Part shown: positions 1 through 13,200 of the stretch, one piece after another
Layout of the letters: each line of letters opens with the position of its first letter
Numbering within the stretch: the stretch's first letter is position 1
From: Anadara kagoshimensis
Lineage: Eukaryota > Mollusca > Bivalvia > Arcoida > Arcidae
Assembly (NCBI GenBank): GCA_021292105.1
Contig: CM037864.1
Coordinates: 45,429,109-45,493,108 of the forward strand
DNA length: 64,000 nt
Direction: 5' to 3'
The notes under the pieces: model-generated
Databases searched by the model: none
What the model was told of the DNA's origin: nothing
What the model saw: only the letters and a program-made list of their open reading frames with translations
Translations under genes and position numbers: made by a program

Positions 1-2085
1 CTATACATCATTCCTGTAATGTTTGGTTCAATTTGCTTCAGTCATTTCTGAGGACATAGTCAAAAATGCGTTTTTCCCATAGGGTCCAATGTTAAACTAT
101 CTTTTGCACTGGCAACCATGTTTTTTGGCCAATCAGAAAAAATTTGGCAATCTATGTAAAGGTTCTTCTATACATCATTCCTGTAAAGTTTGATTCAATT
201 TACTTCACTAGCTTCAGAGGAGATAGCATATATATGCTTTTCCCATAGGGTCCAATATTAAACTATCTTCTGCGTTGGCGGCCATGTTTTTTGGCGGATC
301 AGAAAAATTTTGTCAATCTATGTAAAGGACCTTCTATACATCATTTCTGTAAAGTTTACTTAAATTTGCTTCAGTCATTTCTGAGGACATAGTCAAAAAT
401 GCGTTTTTTCCCATAGGGTCCAATGTTAAACTATCTTTTGCACTGGCAACCATGTTTTTTGGCCAATCAGAAAAAATTTGGCAATCTATGTAAAGGTTCT
501 TCTATACATCATTCCTGTAAAGTTTGATTCAATTTACTTCACTAGCTTCAGAGGAGATAGCATATATATGCTTTTCCCATAGGGTCCAATGTTAAACTAT
601 CTTCTGTGCTGGCGGCCATGTTTTTAGGCGGATCAGAAAAATTTTGGCAATCTTTGTGAAGGACCTCCAATACATCATTTCTCTAAAGTTTGGGTAAGTT
701 TGCTTCAGCAGTTTCAGAGGAGATAGCCAAAATGTGTTTTCCCATAGAGTCCAATGTTAAACTATGTTCCCCGCTGGCAGCCATGTTTTTAGACGGATCA
801 GAAAAATTTCGGCAATCTTTGCAAAAGACCTTCCATACATCATTCCTGTAAAGTTTAATTGAATTCGCTTCAGTCGTTTCAGATGAGATAGCCAAAATGT
901 GTGTTTTCCCATAGGGCCCAATGTTAAACTTTGTTTGGCCCTGGCGGCCATTTTTTTTGGCGGATCAGAAAAATTTGGGCAATCTTAGTAAATGACCTTA
1001 CATACATTATTCCTGTAAAGTTTGGTTCAAATTAGCTCAGCGGTTTCAAAGAAGATAGAAAATATATGCTTTTCCCATAGGGTCCAATGTTAAACTATCT
1101 TCTGCGCTGGCGGCCATGTTTTTTGACGGATCAGAAAAATTTTGGCAATCCAAATAAAGGACCTTCCTTACACCATTCCTGTAAAATTTGATTAAATTTG
1201 CTTCAGTCATCTCTGAGGAAATCGTTAAAAATGCATTTTTCCCATAGGGTCCAATGTTAAACTATCTTCTGTGCTGGCAGCCATGTTTTTTGGCGGATCA
1301 AAAAAATTTCGGCAATCTAAGTAAAGGACCTTCCATACATCATTCCTGTAAAGTTTGGTTAAAATTGCTCCAGTGGTGTCAGAGGAGATAGTCAAAATGT
1401 GAAAAGTTTACGGACGGACGACGGACGACGACGGACGCCAAGTGATGGCAAAAGCTCACATGGCCTTTGGCCAGGTGAGCTGAAAATGGGGTCCCATGTT
1501 AAACTATCTTCTGCGCTGGCAGCCATGTTTTTTGGCGGATCAAAACAATTTCGGCAATCTAAGTAAAGGACCTTCTATACATTATTCCTCTAAAGTTTGG
1601 TTTGAATTGGCTGAGTGGTTTCAAAGAAGATAGCAAATATATGCTTTTCTCATAGGGTCTAATGTTAAACTATCTTCTGTGCTGGCGGCCATGTTTTTTG
1701 ATGGATCAGAAAAATTTTGGCAATCTAAGTAAAGGACCTTCCTTACACCATTCCTGTAAAGTTTGGTTAAATTTGCTTCAGTCACTTCTGAGGAAATAGT
1801 CAAAAATGCATTTTTCCCATAAGGTCCCATGTTAAACTATCTTCTGCGCTGGCAGCCATGTTTTTTGGCAGATCAAAAAAAATTCGGCAATCTAAGTAAA
1901 GGACCTTCCATACATCATTCCTGTAAAGTTTGGTTAAAATTGGTTCAGGGGTGCCAGAGGAGATAGCCAAAATGTGAAAAGTTTACAGACGGACTGACTG
2001 ACAGACTGACGGACTGACGGACGACGGACGCCGAGTGATGGCAAAAGCTCACATGGCCTTTAGGCCAGGTGAGCTAAAAACAATA
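1..2085. repeat. ~167-bp tandem array with Helitron/pearl-like hairpin ends
   Basis: About 12 units of 165-169 bp, each with TACATCATTCCTGTAAAG, CCCATAGGGTCCAATGTTAA and GGCGGCCATG blocks. Two units form a 332-bp dimer repeated nearly unchanged at 1-332 and 333-664. Two runs end in the same terminus (about 1402-1482 and 1978-2080): GACGGACGACGG steps, then AGCTCAC...GGTGAGCT hairpin, then CTGA or CTAA. Tandem units of about 160 bp with such ends are known from bivalve pearl/Helitron-like elements; assignment here is by pattern. The first part may extend left of the window. Confidence 0.8.
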
Positions 2086-2410
2086 TTACATGTTACCAAG
2101 GGATATGTCACCCAGCCTAAGACTATTATTACAAGGTGGCCATTAAAACCAGGTAGCCACTGATAAAGTTTATACTATATGTGGTTTTCATATGGCTTTT
2201 ACCCATCAGAGTTTGACTATCTGTTTGTAGTGTGGAAAGTGAATAACTTCTGCAGTAAAATATAATTCTACTTTCAATTGTCCCATGAAAATTACACCAA
2301 CACAAAATGTCCAATTTGGGATTTCGCAGAATTTTCACCCAGCAAATATTGTTTATAAATCTCCTTTTCAGCATTCCTTAATGTTAACCCCATACTGTAT
2401 TATTTCCAAT

Positions 2411-2885
2411 ACACCCCTGTCACACTCAAACAATGTCACCTCTGTCACACTTAAACAATGTCACTCCTGTCACACTTAAACAATGTCACCCCCATCACAC
2501 TTAAACAATGTCACCCCTGTCACACTAAAACAATGTCATCCCTGTCACACTTAAACAATGTCACCCCTGTCACACTTAAACAATGTCATCCCTGTCACAC
2601 TTAAACAATGTCACCCCTATCACACTTAAACAATGTCATCCCTGTCACACTTAAACAATGTCACCCCTGTCACTCTAAAACAATGTCACCCCTGTCACAC
2701 TTAAACAATGTCACCCCTATCACACTTAAACAATGTCACCCCTGTCGCACTTAAACAATGTCACCACTGTCACACTAAAACAATGTCACCCCTGTCACAC
2801 TTAAACAATGTCACCCCTTTCACAATAAAACAATGTCACCCCTGTCACATAAAACAATGTCACCCCTGTCACACTTAAACAATGT
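2411..2885. repeat. 25-bp minisatellite
   Basis: About 19 head-to-tail copies of a 25-bp unit (core CAATGTCACCCCTGTCACAC plus TTAAA), with point variants and a slightly shorter copy near the right end. Confidence 0.95.
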
Positions 2886-4183
2886 TTCTAAATCAACTTA
2901 AGCAGGGATATCCTTCCAACTTCCACTTTAACAAATACGTTTCTTACGTCAGTTTTCATTAAAACTTTAAGTGATTTTTCTGATACTTTTAAGACTAAAT
3001 AAAGCATTTATTAATGAATATTAGATCTTAGCAGAATGTTTTTCTTTTCAATTAACTATAATATATGACTTTATTTTGTCAATTCTGAATCTAACCAACA
3101 AAACAGGCTATTAGTAAAGCTGTTATTTGGTCAATTTGTGACATCATATATTGTCTTGTTTACCAAATCTAAGTGAAATTAGGTAATATTTGCAAATTAA
3201 CAAATTGAATGTTGTGTGTTAAATAAATAACTATGTACTTTGAAGAGTCACACTGACAAAAATCTAATTAAGCGCTCTCCCATTAGTTTAAATGTATGGT
3301 GTATATTGAAATTAAGGTTTGGTATGGTGAATATTGGTATATTGTAACAAGAACAATAAGTAAGCACTGACAAATGCCCCCCCTCCCCTGGTCACACCAA
3401 GATAACTTCCTTATAAGGTATGACTTTTATTAGCATTTATCAATATGGATACAATATAGAATGTTCATCTTGAGTAGTAATAATTTGTATGTAATGTTTA
3501 TGCTTTAATTCATAAGCAGTAAACAAATCACACAAAAACCAAAGTGGTATATGGCTTTGAGTTTGGATATCCTTGAGACTATAAAGTTTATCTTACCATA
3601 AATTACTAGAAAATTGGATTATTAAACTTATATACAGTCAACCACAGAATCTTTACATAAACCATGAACTTCATTTAATCAAGCCCACTGCTGTGTAAAA
3701 TTCTACTGAATTCAATGGTTAACAAAGTACAAATTTAAGAATTACGGTGTAATAACACCATAATCATCATAACAAACAAGGCCCTACAGCTATAAAGAGA
3801 TGTGTTGTTTCTACTGTATCAAAACAGGACATGAGCAACATGTCTTGAAGAGAATGAGTAATCCATCAAAAAACTCACATATCCATCATCAAGTACACAA
3901 ATGTTAAAGTTTAAGTCTCCTGATCATTGAGCTTAAGAAAACATTATATCAGGGAATATCAGGGAATTTTTAATTAATTTTAAGTTTAATGAACAAATGT
4001 TAGAATTTAAGTCTCCTGTGGATTCAGCTTAAGAAAACATTGCATCATGGAATTCATAATTAATTTTAAGTTTCATGAACAACATATTTAAGTTTACAGC
4101 AAAACACAATATCTAAAATAAAAAAAAAAAATACAGTATTTTTTTCAGAATAATAAAAAATATATTAAGTTTTATTGTGTTAC
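2886..4183. other. AT-rich intron sequence, nothing recognised
   Basis: AT-rich, with a short direct repeat (blocks around AAGTCTCCTG and AACATT near 3915-3950 and 4012-4040). No exon with splice sites and no clear transposon ends. Confidence 0.5.
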
Positions 4184-4279
4184 CTTTCCATATACATCCA
4201 GCGTCCTAGCATCATACAACATTTTTTGTATCTCTACTGTGTTCCTTAACTTCATATAATCAGCTGGTAGTTGTCCATC
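4184..4279 (-). CDS. Exon 23: last exon visible in the window
   Basis: 32 codons, phase 0, acceptor ATCAG, donor GTAACA, so at least one more exon lies left of the window. DGQLPADYMKLRNTVEIQKM then LYDARTLDVYGK continues exon 22 as an ankyrin-type unit. Confidence 0.85.
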
Positions 4280-7200
4280 CTGATAATAATATAGAAAATA
4301 TACACATAATTATTCAAATAGTAACAGTAACATCTAAAATTTACACAAAGACTAATGTAAAATTTATAATTTTGTATTGTCTAGGATGAAATCATCAGCT
4401 GACAAAATGCAGTAAAACCTGTATTTCAAGAACTTCCACATAACTTAAGTATAAACACCACTTACATCACATATGAAATAAAGTCAAACCTGTGTATATA
4501 GACCATCCCAGCACCTAAGAAATACATCAGAACCTGGCCCACTGTTTCACAATCATTCCTAAATTTAGATTTTCTAAATTTAAATTTCGCAAATTTTGAC
4601 AATCAGAACAACAAATTAACATTTTTTGAAAAAACTGAATACAAATTTTATAAGCTTGAAATTATCTTCAAAATGAAACCTTAAATAACTCATTCTCATA
4701 AAAATTAACAAAATTATTAAGATTAGAAATTTGACAAATTTAAGTTAAGGAATGATAGATGTTTGTAGTAACAAAAATAGTGGAAGACATTAGAATATAA
4801 TTCTTGTTAGTAAGCTTGGCCCCGGTTTAACAATCATTCTTTAACTAAGATTTTACTTAACTTAAATTTAGCAAACTTTTTGGAACTACGAATAAATATT
4901 TTTGTCAAAACTAAATGCAGATGTCATAAGCTTGATATAATCTTTAAAATGACACATTAAATTCCCTAATATCTTAACAGTTAACAAAATTATAAAGGAA
5001 ATGAAGGAAAATCTTAAGTTAAGAAATGATTGTGAAACCATGGCCTGGATATATAGATCAAATTTCACTTGTAACTGTCCACATTAACAGTTTGGCTATA
5101 AGATGGAATTTCATGAGTGACTTTTGAATTCCCGTTATTATGGCAGAGTATAGATCAAATAACACTTTAACCCATGAGTCCACATTAACAGTTTGACTAT
5201 AAAATGGAATTTCATGAGTGACTTTTAAATTCCCGTTATCATGGCAAAGTATACCGGTAGATCAAATATCACTTTAACCCATGAGTCCACATTAACAGTT
5301 TGGCTATAAGATGGATTTCATGAGGGACTTTTGAATTCCCGTTATTATGGCAGAGTATAGATCAAATAACACTTTAACCCATGAGTCCACATTAACAGTT
5401 TGGCTATAAGATGGAATTTCATGAGGGACTTTTCAATTCCCGTTTTCATGGCAGAGTATAGATCAAATATCACTTGTAACTTAAGAGTCTACATTGACAG
5501 TTAGGCTATAAGATGGAATTTCATGAAGGACTTTTGAATTCCCATTATCATGTTATCATGGAAGAGTATAGATCAAATTTCATTTGTATCTCATGAGTCC
5601 ACATTGATAGTTGTGCTATAAGATGGAATTCCATCAGGGACTTCTGATTTCCCATTATCATGGCAGAGTATAGATCAAATTTCACTTGTAACTTTCAACA
5701 TTGACATTTAGGCTATAAGATGGAATTTCATGAAGGACTTCTGAATTCCCATTATCATGTTATTATGGCAGAGTATAGATCAAATTTCACTTGTAACTCA
5801 TGAGTCCACATTGACAGTTAGGCTATTAGATGGAACTTCATGAGGGACTCTTGAGTTCCAATTATCATGGCAGAGTATAGATCAAATATTACTTGTAACT
5901 TAAGAGTCCACATTGACAGCTGGGCTATAAGATGGAATTTCATGAGGGACTTTTGAATTCCCATTATCATGGCAGAGTATAGATCAAATATCACTTGTAT
6001 CTCATGAGTCCAGATTGACAGTTGGGCTATAAGATGGAATTTTCATGAGGGACTTCCGAATTCCCATTATCATGGCAGAGTTTAGATCAAATATCACTTG
6101 TAACTTAAGAGTTCTCATTAACAGTTTGACTATAAGATGGAATTTCATGAGTGACTTTTGAATTCCCATTATTATGGCAGAGTATAGATCAAATAACACT
6201 TTAACCCATGAGTCCACATTAACAGTTTGGCTATAAGATGGAATTTCATGAGGGACTTTTGAATTCCCGTTATAATGGCAAAGTATAGATCAAATATCAC
6301 TTTAACCCATGAGTCCACATTGACAGTTAGGCTATAAGATGGAATTTCATGAGGGACTTTTGAATTCTCATTATCATGGCAGAGTATAGATCAAATATCA
6401 CTTGTAACTTTCAACATTGACATTTAGGCTATAAGATGGAATTTTATGAGGGACTCTTGAGGTCCCATTATCATGGCAGAGTATAGATCAAATATCACTT
6501 GTAACTGTCCACATTAACAGTTTGGCTATAAGATGGAATTTTATGAGGGACTTCTGAATTCCCATTATCATGGCAAAGTATAGATCAAATATCACTTTAA
6601 CCCATGAGTCCACATTGACAGTTAGGCTATAAGATGGAATTTCATGAGGGACTTTTGAATTCCCATTATCATGACAGAGTATAGATCAAATATCACTTGT
6701 AACTTTCAACATTGACATTTAGGCTATAAAATGGAATTTTATGAGGGACTCTTGAGTTCCCATTATCATGGCAGAGTATAGATCAAATATCACTTGTAAC
6801 TCAAGAGTCCACATTGACAGTTGCGCCATAAGATGGAATTTCATGAGGGACTTCTGAATTTCCATTATCATGGCAGAGTATAGATCAAATATCACTTGAA
6901 ACTTAAGAGTCCACATTGACAGTTAGGCTGTAAGATGGAATTTCATGATGGACTCTTGAATTCCCATTACTATGGCAGAGTATAGATCAAATATCACTTG
7001 TAACTTATAAGTTCACATTGACAGTTAGACTATAAGATGAAATTTCATGAGGGACTTCTGAATTCCCATTATCATGACAGAGTATAGATCAAATATCACT
7101 TGTAACTTAAGAGTTCACATTGACAGTTAGACTATAAGATGGAATTTCATGAAGGATTCTTGAATTTCCATTATCATGGCAGAGTATAGATCAAATTTCA

Positions 7201-10200
7201 CTTGAAACTTAAGAGTTCACATCGACAGTTAGGCTATAAGATGGAATTTCATGAGGGATTCTTGAATTCCCATTATCATGGCAAAGTATAGATCAAATAT
7301 CACTTGTAACTCATGAGTCCATATTGACAGTTAGGCTATAAGATGGAATTTCATGAGGGACTTTTGAATTCCCAATATCATGGCAGAGTATAGATAAAAT
7401 TTCACTTTAACTCATGAGTCCACATTGACAGTTAGGCTATAAGATGGAATTTCACCGGGAAATTAAAAAATTCCCATTATCATGGCAAGGTATAAATCAA
7501 ATTCAGCTTGGTACTTATGATTCCCCATCATGATGATAGAAAAATATTAATATAAAGATCATATTATACTTGGACCTTATGTCTGATGTCAAACGATCCA
7601 GGGTTTAAGTATCAGATAAATAAATTATTATTACATGGATATTATATTTTCCTCAAAACTCATCAACAAAAACCATACAAGTGATGTTTATTAATAACAT
7701 TCCTTTAGTTTCAAATGAAATCAATAATATGTTACTGTATACTAGTCTATAAAAAATTCAATTAATTTAAATATGATAAGCAATTTATTATCAATCAGGT
7801 TCACCATTGTACCACATGATACACTTTAACATTTGTGCGGAACACTTATTTCCGAGAAATATGGAATAACATAAGATGATGTTTTACCCTAAAACTGACA
7901 TTATTTCAGGAATTTGCCATTTTAAGATTTTCCAAAATGTTCCACATAAATATTAAGATGTACTGATTCCTGCTACAGTAACGGACCTCATTGTTCAGAA
8001 ATAAACTACCCTTCATTTTCAGATCAAAACAACAAGAACATCATATGGATAAAAGCCTATTTCATACAGTTTTTGTGTTATGCTTCTGACAAAATTTTAA
8101 GTATGAAAAATAACAAAGGGCAATAACTCCTAAATTATGGAAAATAGAGCTATAGTGCTTGTACACTGCACTTCTCCTTATCAAGGTCTACCTAGCAATG
8201 AAGTGTTTCATGTTGACATCTCTAACAGTTTTTGTGTTGAGCTACGGACTACGGTAAATATTTTATGACGGCGGTCAAACGAACGAACTAATGCTTCATA
8301 TCAACAATTGTGAACTTTTTTTTATTTTTTATAATCAAGAATAGTAATCTCTGATCCAATCAGGATTTTACAGAGAAAAGTGAAATTAATGGCTGAGTTG
8401 TCAGACAGACATGTAATTGTAATGTGCAGGCTGTTGCAATATTCTTCTCATCATTGTGTTCTATTTAATGTCATATTATCATTAATTGATTTATTGCACT
8501 TTGGATTACATCTGATAAATTCTTGACAAATTCCATTGGTTAAAAGGTGTTAAATTCTCAATACTGAATTGCTTTTTGCACTCATGAAACAAAAATTCTG
8601 AATTCATTCAAAATATGTGATAATCATTCAACTTATGCTGGCATTTAGACAAAATTTAGAATAAGTTCAGAACTTCAGACAAAATTCTGACAACTTTTTT
8701 TCATAAGGCTAAACCACATGTATTTATGTAAAATGTTGATGATGTCATCAAGGATAATGAGGTCATCCTTATGTTACTATGGCATATAGTGCATTTAAAA
8801 TAGTTTTGGCATTTATCTCTGAATAGGTGAAAGCTGTCACCCCCACCCCCATTTTAAAATTTAGAAAAATTATTTTTCACAGAAAATTTCATTAGCAAAA
8901 CAAAGTGCACCTTATGCCATGTGGATTCTTGATATTTTGTTAAATATAACATTGAAAAAAAAACATTGTATCGATCAAGCTTAATTTTTTTTATTTCAAA
9001 ACCTGACAGTAACACAAATTGCTTCAAATTATACCTTCATAACATTCATGTTTGGCACTCAAGTAGTTTAAATCTTTGAGGATTAACGATTCTTCGGTTA
9101 TGACAGCCTATTAAATTGGACAAATTACTATGTGTGGCTTTTCAGCACACAGCATAATGATTGCAAGTCTAATGTCAGTCAAATGAGTAAAATTTGAGTG
9201 AAAGCCTGGATCAATATGGTTTTAAATTGGAATGGAGTTAGCTTAAAATGCTTGATTTTATTGACATCTTCATCAAAATGTTTGTCAGACTACTAATCCA
9301 TTTTCATTATTATGTCATACAATTGTTAAATTTATCCCTTAGTTTTCAAAAAAAAAAAAATAATAAAAAATAAAAAAAAAATTGATGTGTGCAATTAAAA
9401 AAACCAAATGAGAATTGATAGTAGAAAAACAACACAACCTGAACTGTGGTATTAGCTTGTCCTTATACACCATACAGTGACTAAAAATTATACATTGATG
9501 ACATATCAGGCTATATAAATTTTTATATCGCCTTTGAAAATTAATAAAATTAAAGCTCTAATGAAATCAATGATGTAAAGCTCAGGTACACATTACTGTA
9601 CAAAAAAACCAAACTTTATAAAAAATTAATACCAGTGCACATAAACATCTGTGTCAGACATTACTGCTGGACATCAGTGTTTAAGAGGAACGAGCTGTTT
9701 TCTTGACGGGCCCAGTCGCAATTACTGACGAGTTTCAAATGACAAACAATGCCAAGTTTCCCAAATTTTATGTGGAATTGATCATTTTGTCAACATCGAG
9801 GAAATGCATATGTTGGCATCATACACAAAAATCACACATTCTGCATTTAAATTCATATTTAATTTTTACCCCTAAAGTGTCTCTTGAGAGCCAAATACCA
9901 CCCCTCTTGCCCACAACATGTACAAGGGTTTAATGTTTTCCTGCAACCTTGACCTTTCCAATATGATCTTGGTTCAAAATGGACAATGAAGATTATTCAT
10001 GTGAAGTTTGATGGCAGTTGTCCAAAGCAATTATGAGATATGGCTGGGAAATGATTTTTCTGATATACTAGTACTTTCCCCATGACTGTGACCTTTCTTA
10101 TATGACCTTGTGGTTCAAGGCTATGACATACCTTTGGACTATGAAGATTATTCATGTGAAGTTTCATGACAGTCGTCCAAAGCAGCTATGAGATATGGCA

Positions 10201-13200
10201 TGGACGCAATTTTAGATGGACGGACAGACAGACAGCCACCCAGACACACAAACTGACTGATGGACAGGACAGACAGACAGACATGGTGATTTCTATAAAC
10301 TTCTCCTCGAACTAGTTTGCGGGGGGTATAAAAATGCCTATTATTTGGAGTGACAGTGATTTGAATAAATACATGTTGTTCTTGCCATTTTAATTTTCAA
10401 GCCAGGATGTGAAGTACTACTGCAGACCAGTTCTAATCGGTTTCGTTGAACTGTAGCACTAAAATTTTAAATTTAACATGGGTTCCATATTAAGTAATGT
10501 TAAATATGAATTTTACTTGATGAATGATTTAAACAAAATCATAATTAAATAAATCTTAGTATACTAAAGTAGATTTTGCTTTTAAGTTTATTTTTTTGAA
10601 TGTGTCTCAATTTTTCGTGGTTATGAAGCAGTTCTCAACCTATTGATACACCTCTGATTTCATTGATAATCTTTGTGGTAAAAAAGACTGTGAAGGCTAT
10701 CTTGCACACGGGTTGCATGATTAAAATTTCTTCCATATCTGCTCATGTAAGATAGGGTTTTCCCCAGGTGAGACACCAAATATTGGCACTAAAATGGAAG
10801 AAAAATAATCTATTTTAAGTTTATCCATGTAGAATAGGGGTTGAACATTTCTGGTCAGAGACTTGGCAAGCCTCGTCTCTGACTGAAATATTCAACCCCT
10901 CAGGTGAGATTTCCCTATCCTACATGGATACTCATAATGGATATTTATAATCTTACACTGCTCTTTTCATGGTTTTTTTTATCTGGGGTGAAAGAATGCA
11001 CCAATGTATGACTTTATGCAGCTTTATATATCCTATCTGTATAAATACATAATTACAGGACAAAATCAGGTCTAACTGCAGATAACTCTCTCACTAACCT
11101 TCTGGATAGTAAGGTATGATGTGTAGAACAAAGACTTTTTAATATTATAGAGATGACGGTGTTGAAGCAGCAATACAAGATATGACACCCTAAACAAAGG
11201 ACATTGTCCATGTGGACTTTGAATCTAATGGTGCCAAAGATTACTGGTATATACCGGTAAAGATTTACTGTCAGTCTCAGTTACTGTGTTTATGGCAGTA
11301 GAAATATCAGAAAATTTTCATAGAAAATTCAATGAATTAATGTGGTTCCCCACTGTATATGATGTGATCAACACTCTGTAACGTTTGTGTGCATGACATT
11401 TTGGATTATGTCACAAATTACAGCAGTAATGTTGTTTTCTTTGGAAAGCATGAACCAATATGATTCCTTATCTAATGGAAATAATTATTTCCCAAAAACA
11501 TTAGGGGGCTAACTTGGTACAGTGGCAAACTCATTAAATCAAGTTTGGTATTTTTTCATTACTTAATCTAATCAAAAACACACGTACTAATCCATTTCCG
11601 AATCACAATTCAGAAGCAAAGTAAAAACTTTGGAACCGACAAGTTAGGTTAGACACGTGAACTAAGTGATAATGAAAATTGTTATGTTCAGCATCATTTA
11701 CTATAAAATATATCTATACAGAATAAAAAATTGCCAGTATAGGGATTTAACATGCTAAAATTCAGGGCCAATGTTTGCATAATCATGATCCTTTTGGGGG
11801 TACAAAGTTAAATATCACATATAGCATCATTTCTGGTGTAAACCACCATTTTTTGACAAGAAAAAATACCCATTACATCAACACTTTGTACAGAAATATT
11901 TTGTACTAATCTATGATATGCATAGTAATTTCAAGTTACAACTAGACTCAGGTAAATAAACAATAACAAACTTCATTCAATTTATTAATTTGAGCCGTTG
12001 TGCTGCCGAGTGCTAGTTTGAACCCTTTCGGTTCCAGTTACATATTTTAAATTTCCATGAGAATTTTGCATATTTTGTTGTCACAAACACAGTGACATGG
12101 ACAGTATAATTTCATATTTCACTGTCACAAACACAGTGACATGGACAATATAATTTATGTGCTTTATTACTACTCACTTTATCCATTCTCCTCTCAACAT
12201 CTTCTGGATTTTTTTCCAGCAATATACGTACAAATTTGTTACTAATTTCTTCAGGTAATGAATACGCATAATGTAGCGGATATCGATTACTCTACAAGTA
12301 TAAAGGTATACAAAAAATTAAAAATCTTTAAAATGGATTTTATGTACCATATATTATTATTATACCACTTATAATGTACTATTGTGCCTACAGAAAACTC
12401 TTCGATGTACAGCATGCGAAAACCCAAAAATTACAAGGATAATAATGATTTTAATCAAATAAAGTATGATCACAGCTGGTCACCGATTGCTCATCAAATT
12501 TCCGTACAAAAAGAAAACAATACATACTTTTATACTTTAGATTTCTATATGTATCCCCTCATTTCCAAATTCAATCAAATATATGGTAAAGTGGAGGATT
12601 GTTATTATGACATAGACAAATCAAAAAGCAATAATTCTGGGATAATGTCTATAAAAATAACAATCAGTTATCAATGTTGTTCATCCACTAGAAATAATAC
12701 TGGTAATAATAATAAAATAATGCATTTATAACATTATATACCATTTTTCAAATGTTAAACCATGCAGTGCATAATTCTGTTATAGGAATCACTTTTATTT
12801 TAAAAATGTGAAAATAGCCTATAGGAATTTCTGAATCCCTTTTAAATTGCTCTTTATTTAAATAAACCAAATTTGATTTAATGCTTGTTTTAGAAAATTG
12901 TCATGAAATTGAATTAAAATAGCCAAAGGGTTGTTTAAAATCATGGTATTATTTATGCTGAAGTTCTTATGGAACACTGAACAAAAAAACATGTATTCAA
13001 ATGTCATGGCCACATAAAACAGTTTTCAGGTAAGAAAACAAATGACAATTAGTTGAGATCTTTATGAAAAAGAAATGGTACACCTGTTACTTTTATCTGA
13101 GGACAGGCCTCGGTTTGTCTTGTTATAAAGACAAGACTTTACTTGTCCTTTATTTACTGACATACATTCTCAATGCTAAAATACTTTTTCCACAAATAGA

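Noticed and set aside
2411-2885. CRISPR-like regular repeat
   Set aside because: Units abut head to tail with no unique spacers; this is a minisatellite in an animal genome. The same applies to 31313-32895.
11100-11190. Possible extra exon on the minus strand (donor GTTAGT at 11099)
   Set aside because: It is open only in a frame that would need a non-zero start phase, unlike all other exons, and has no ankyrin pattern.
12384-12731. 115-codon plus-strand open frame
   Set aside because: Low-complexity AT-rich composition (Asn/Tyr/Lys/Ser), no motif, no splice or promoter context; lies in an intron of the minus-strand gene.
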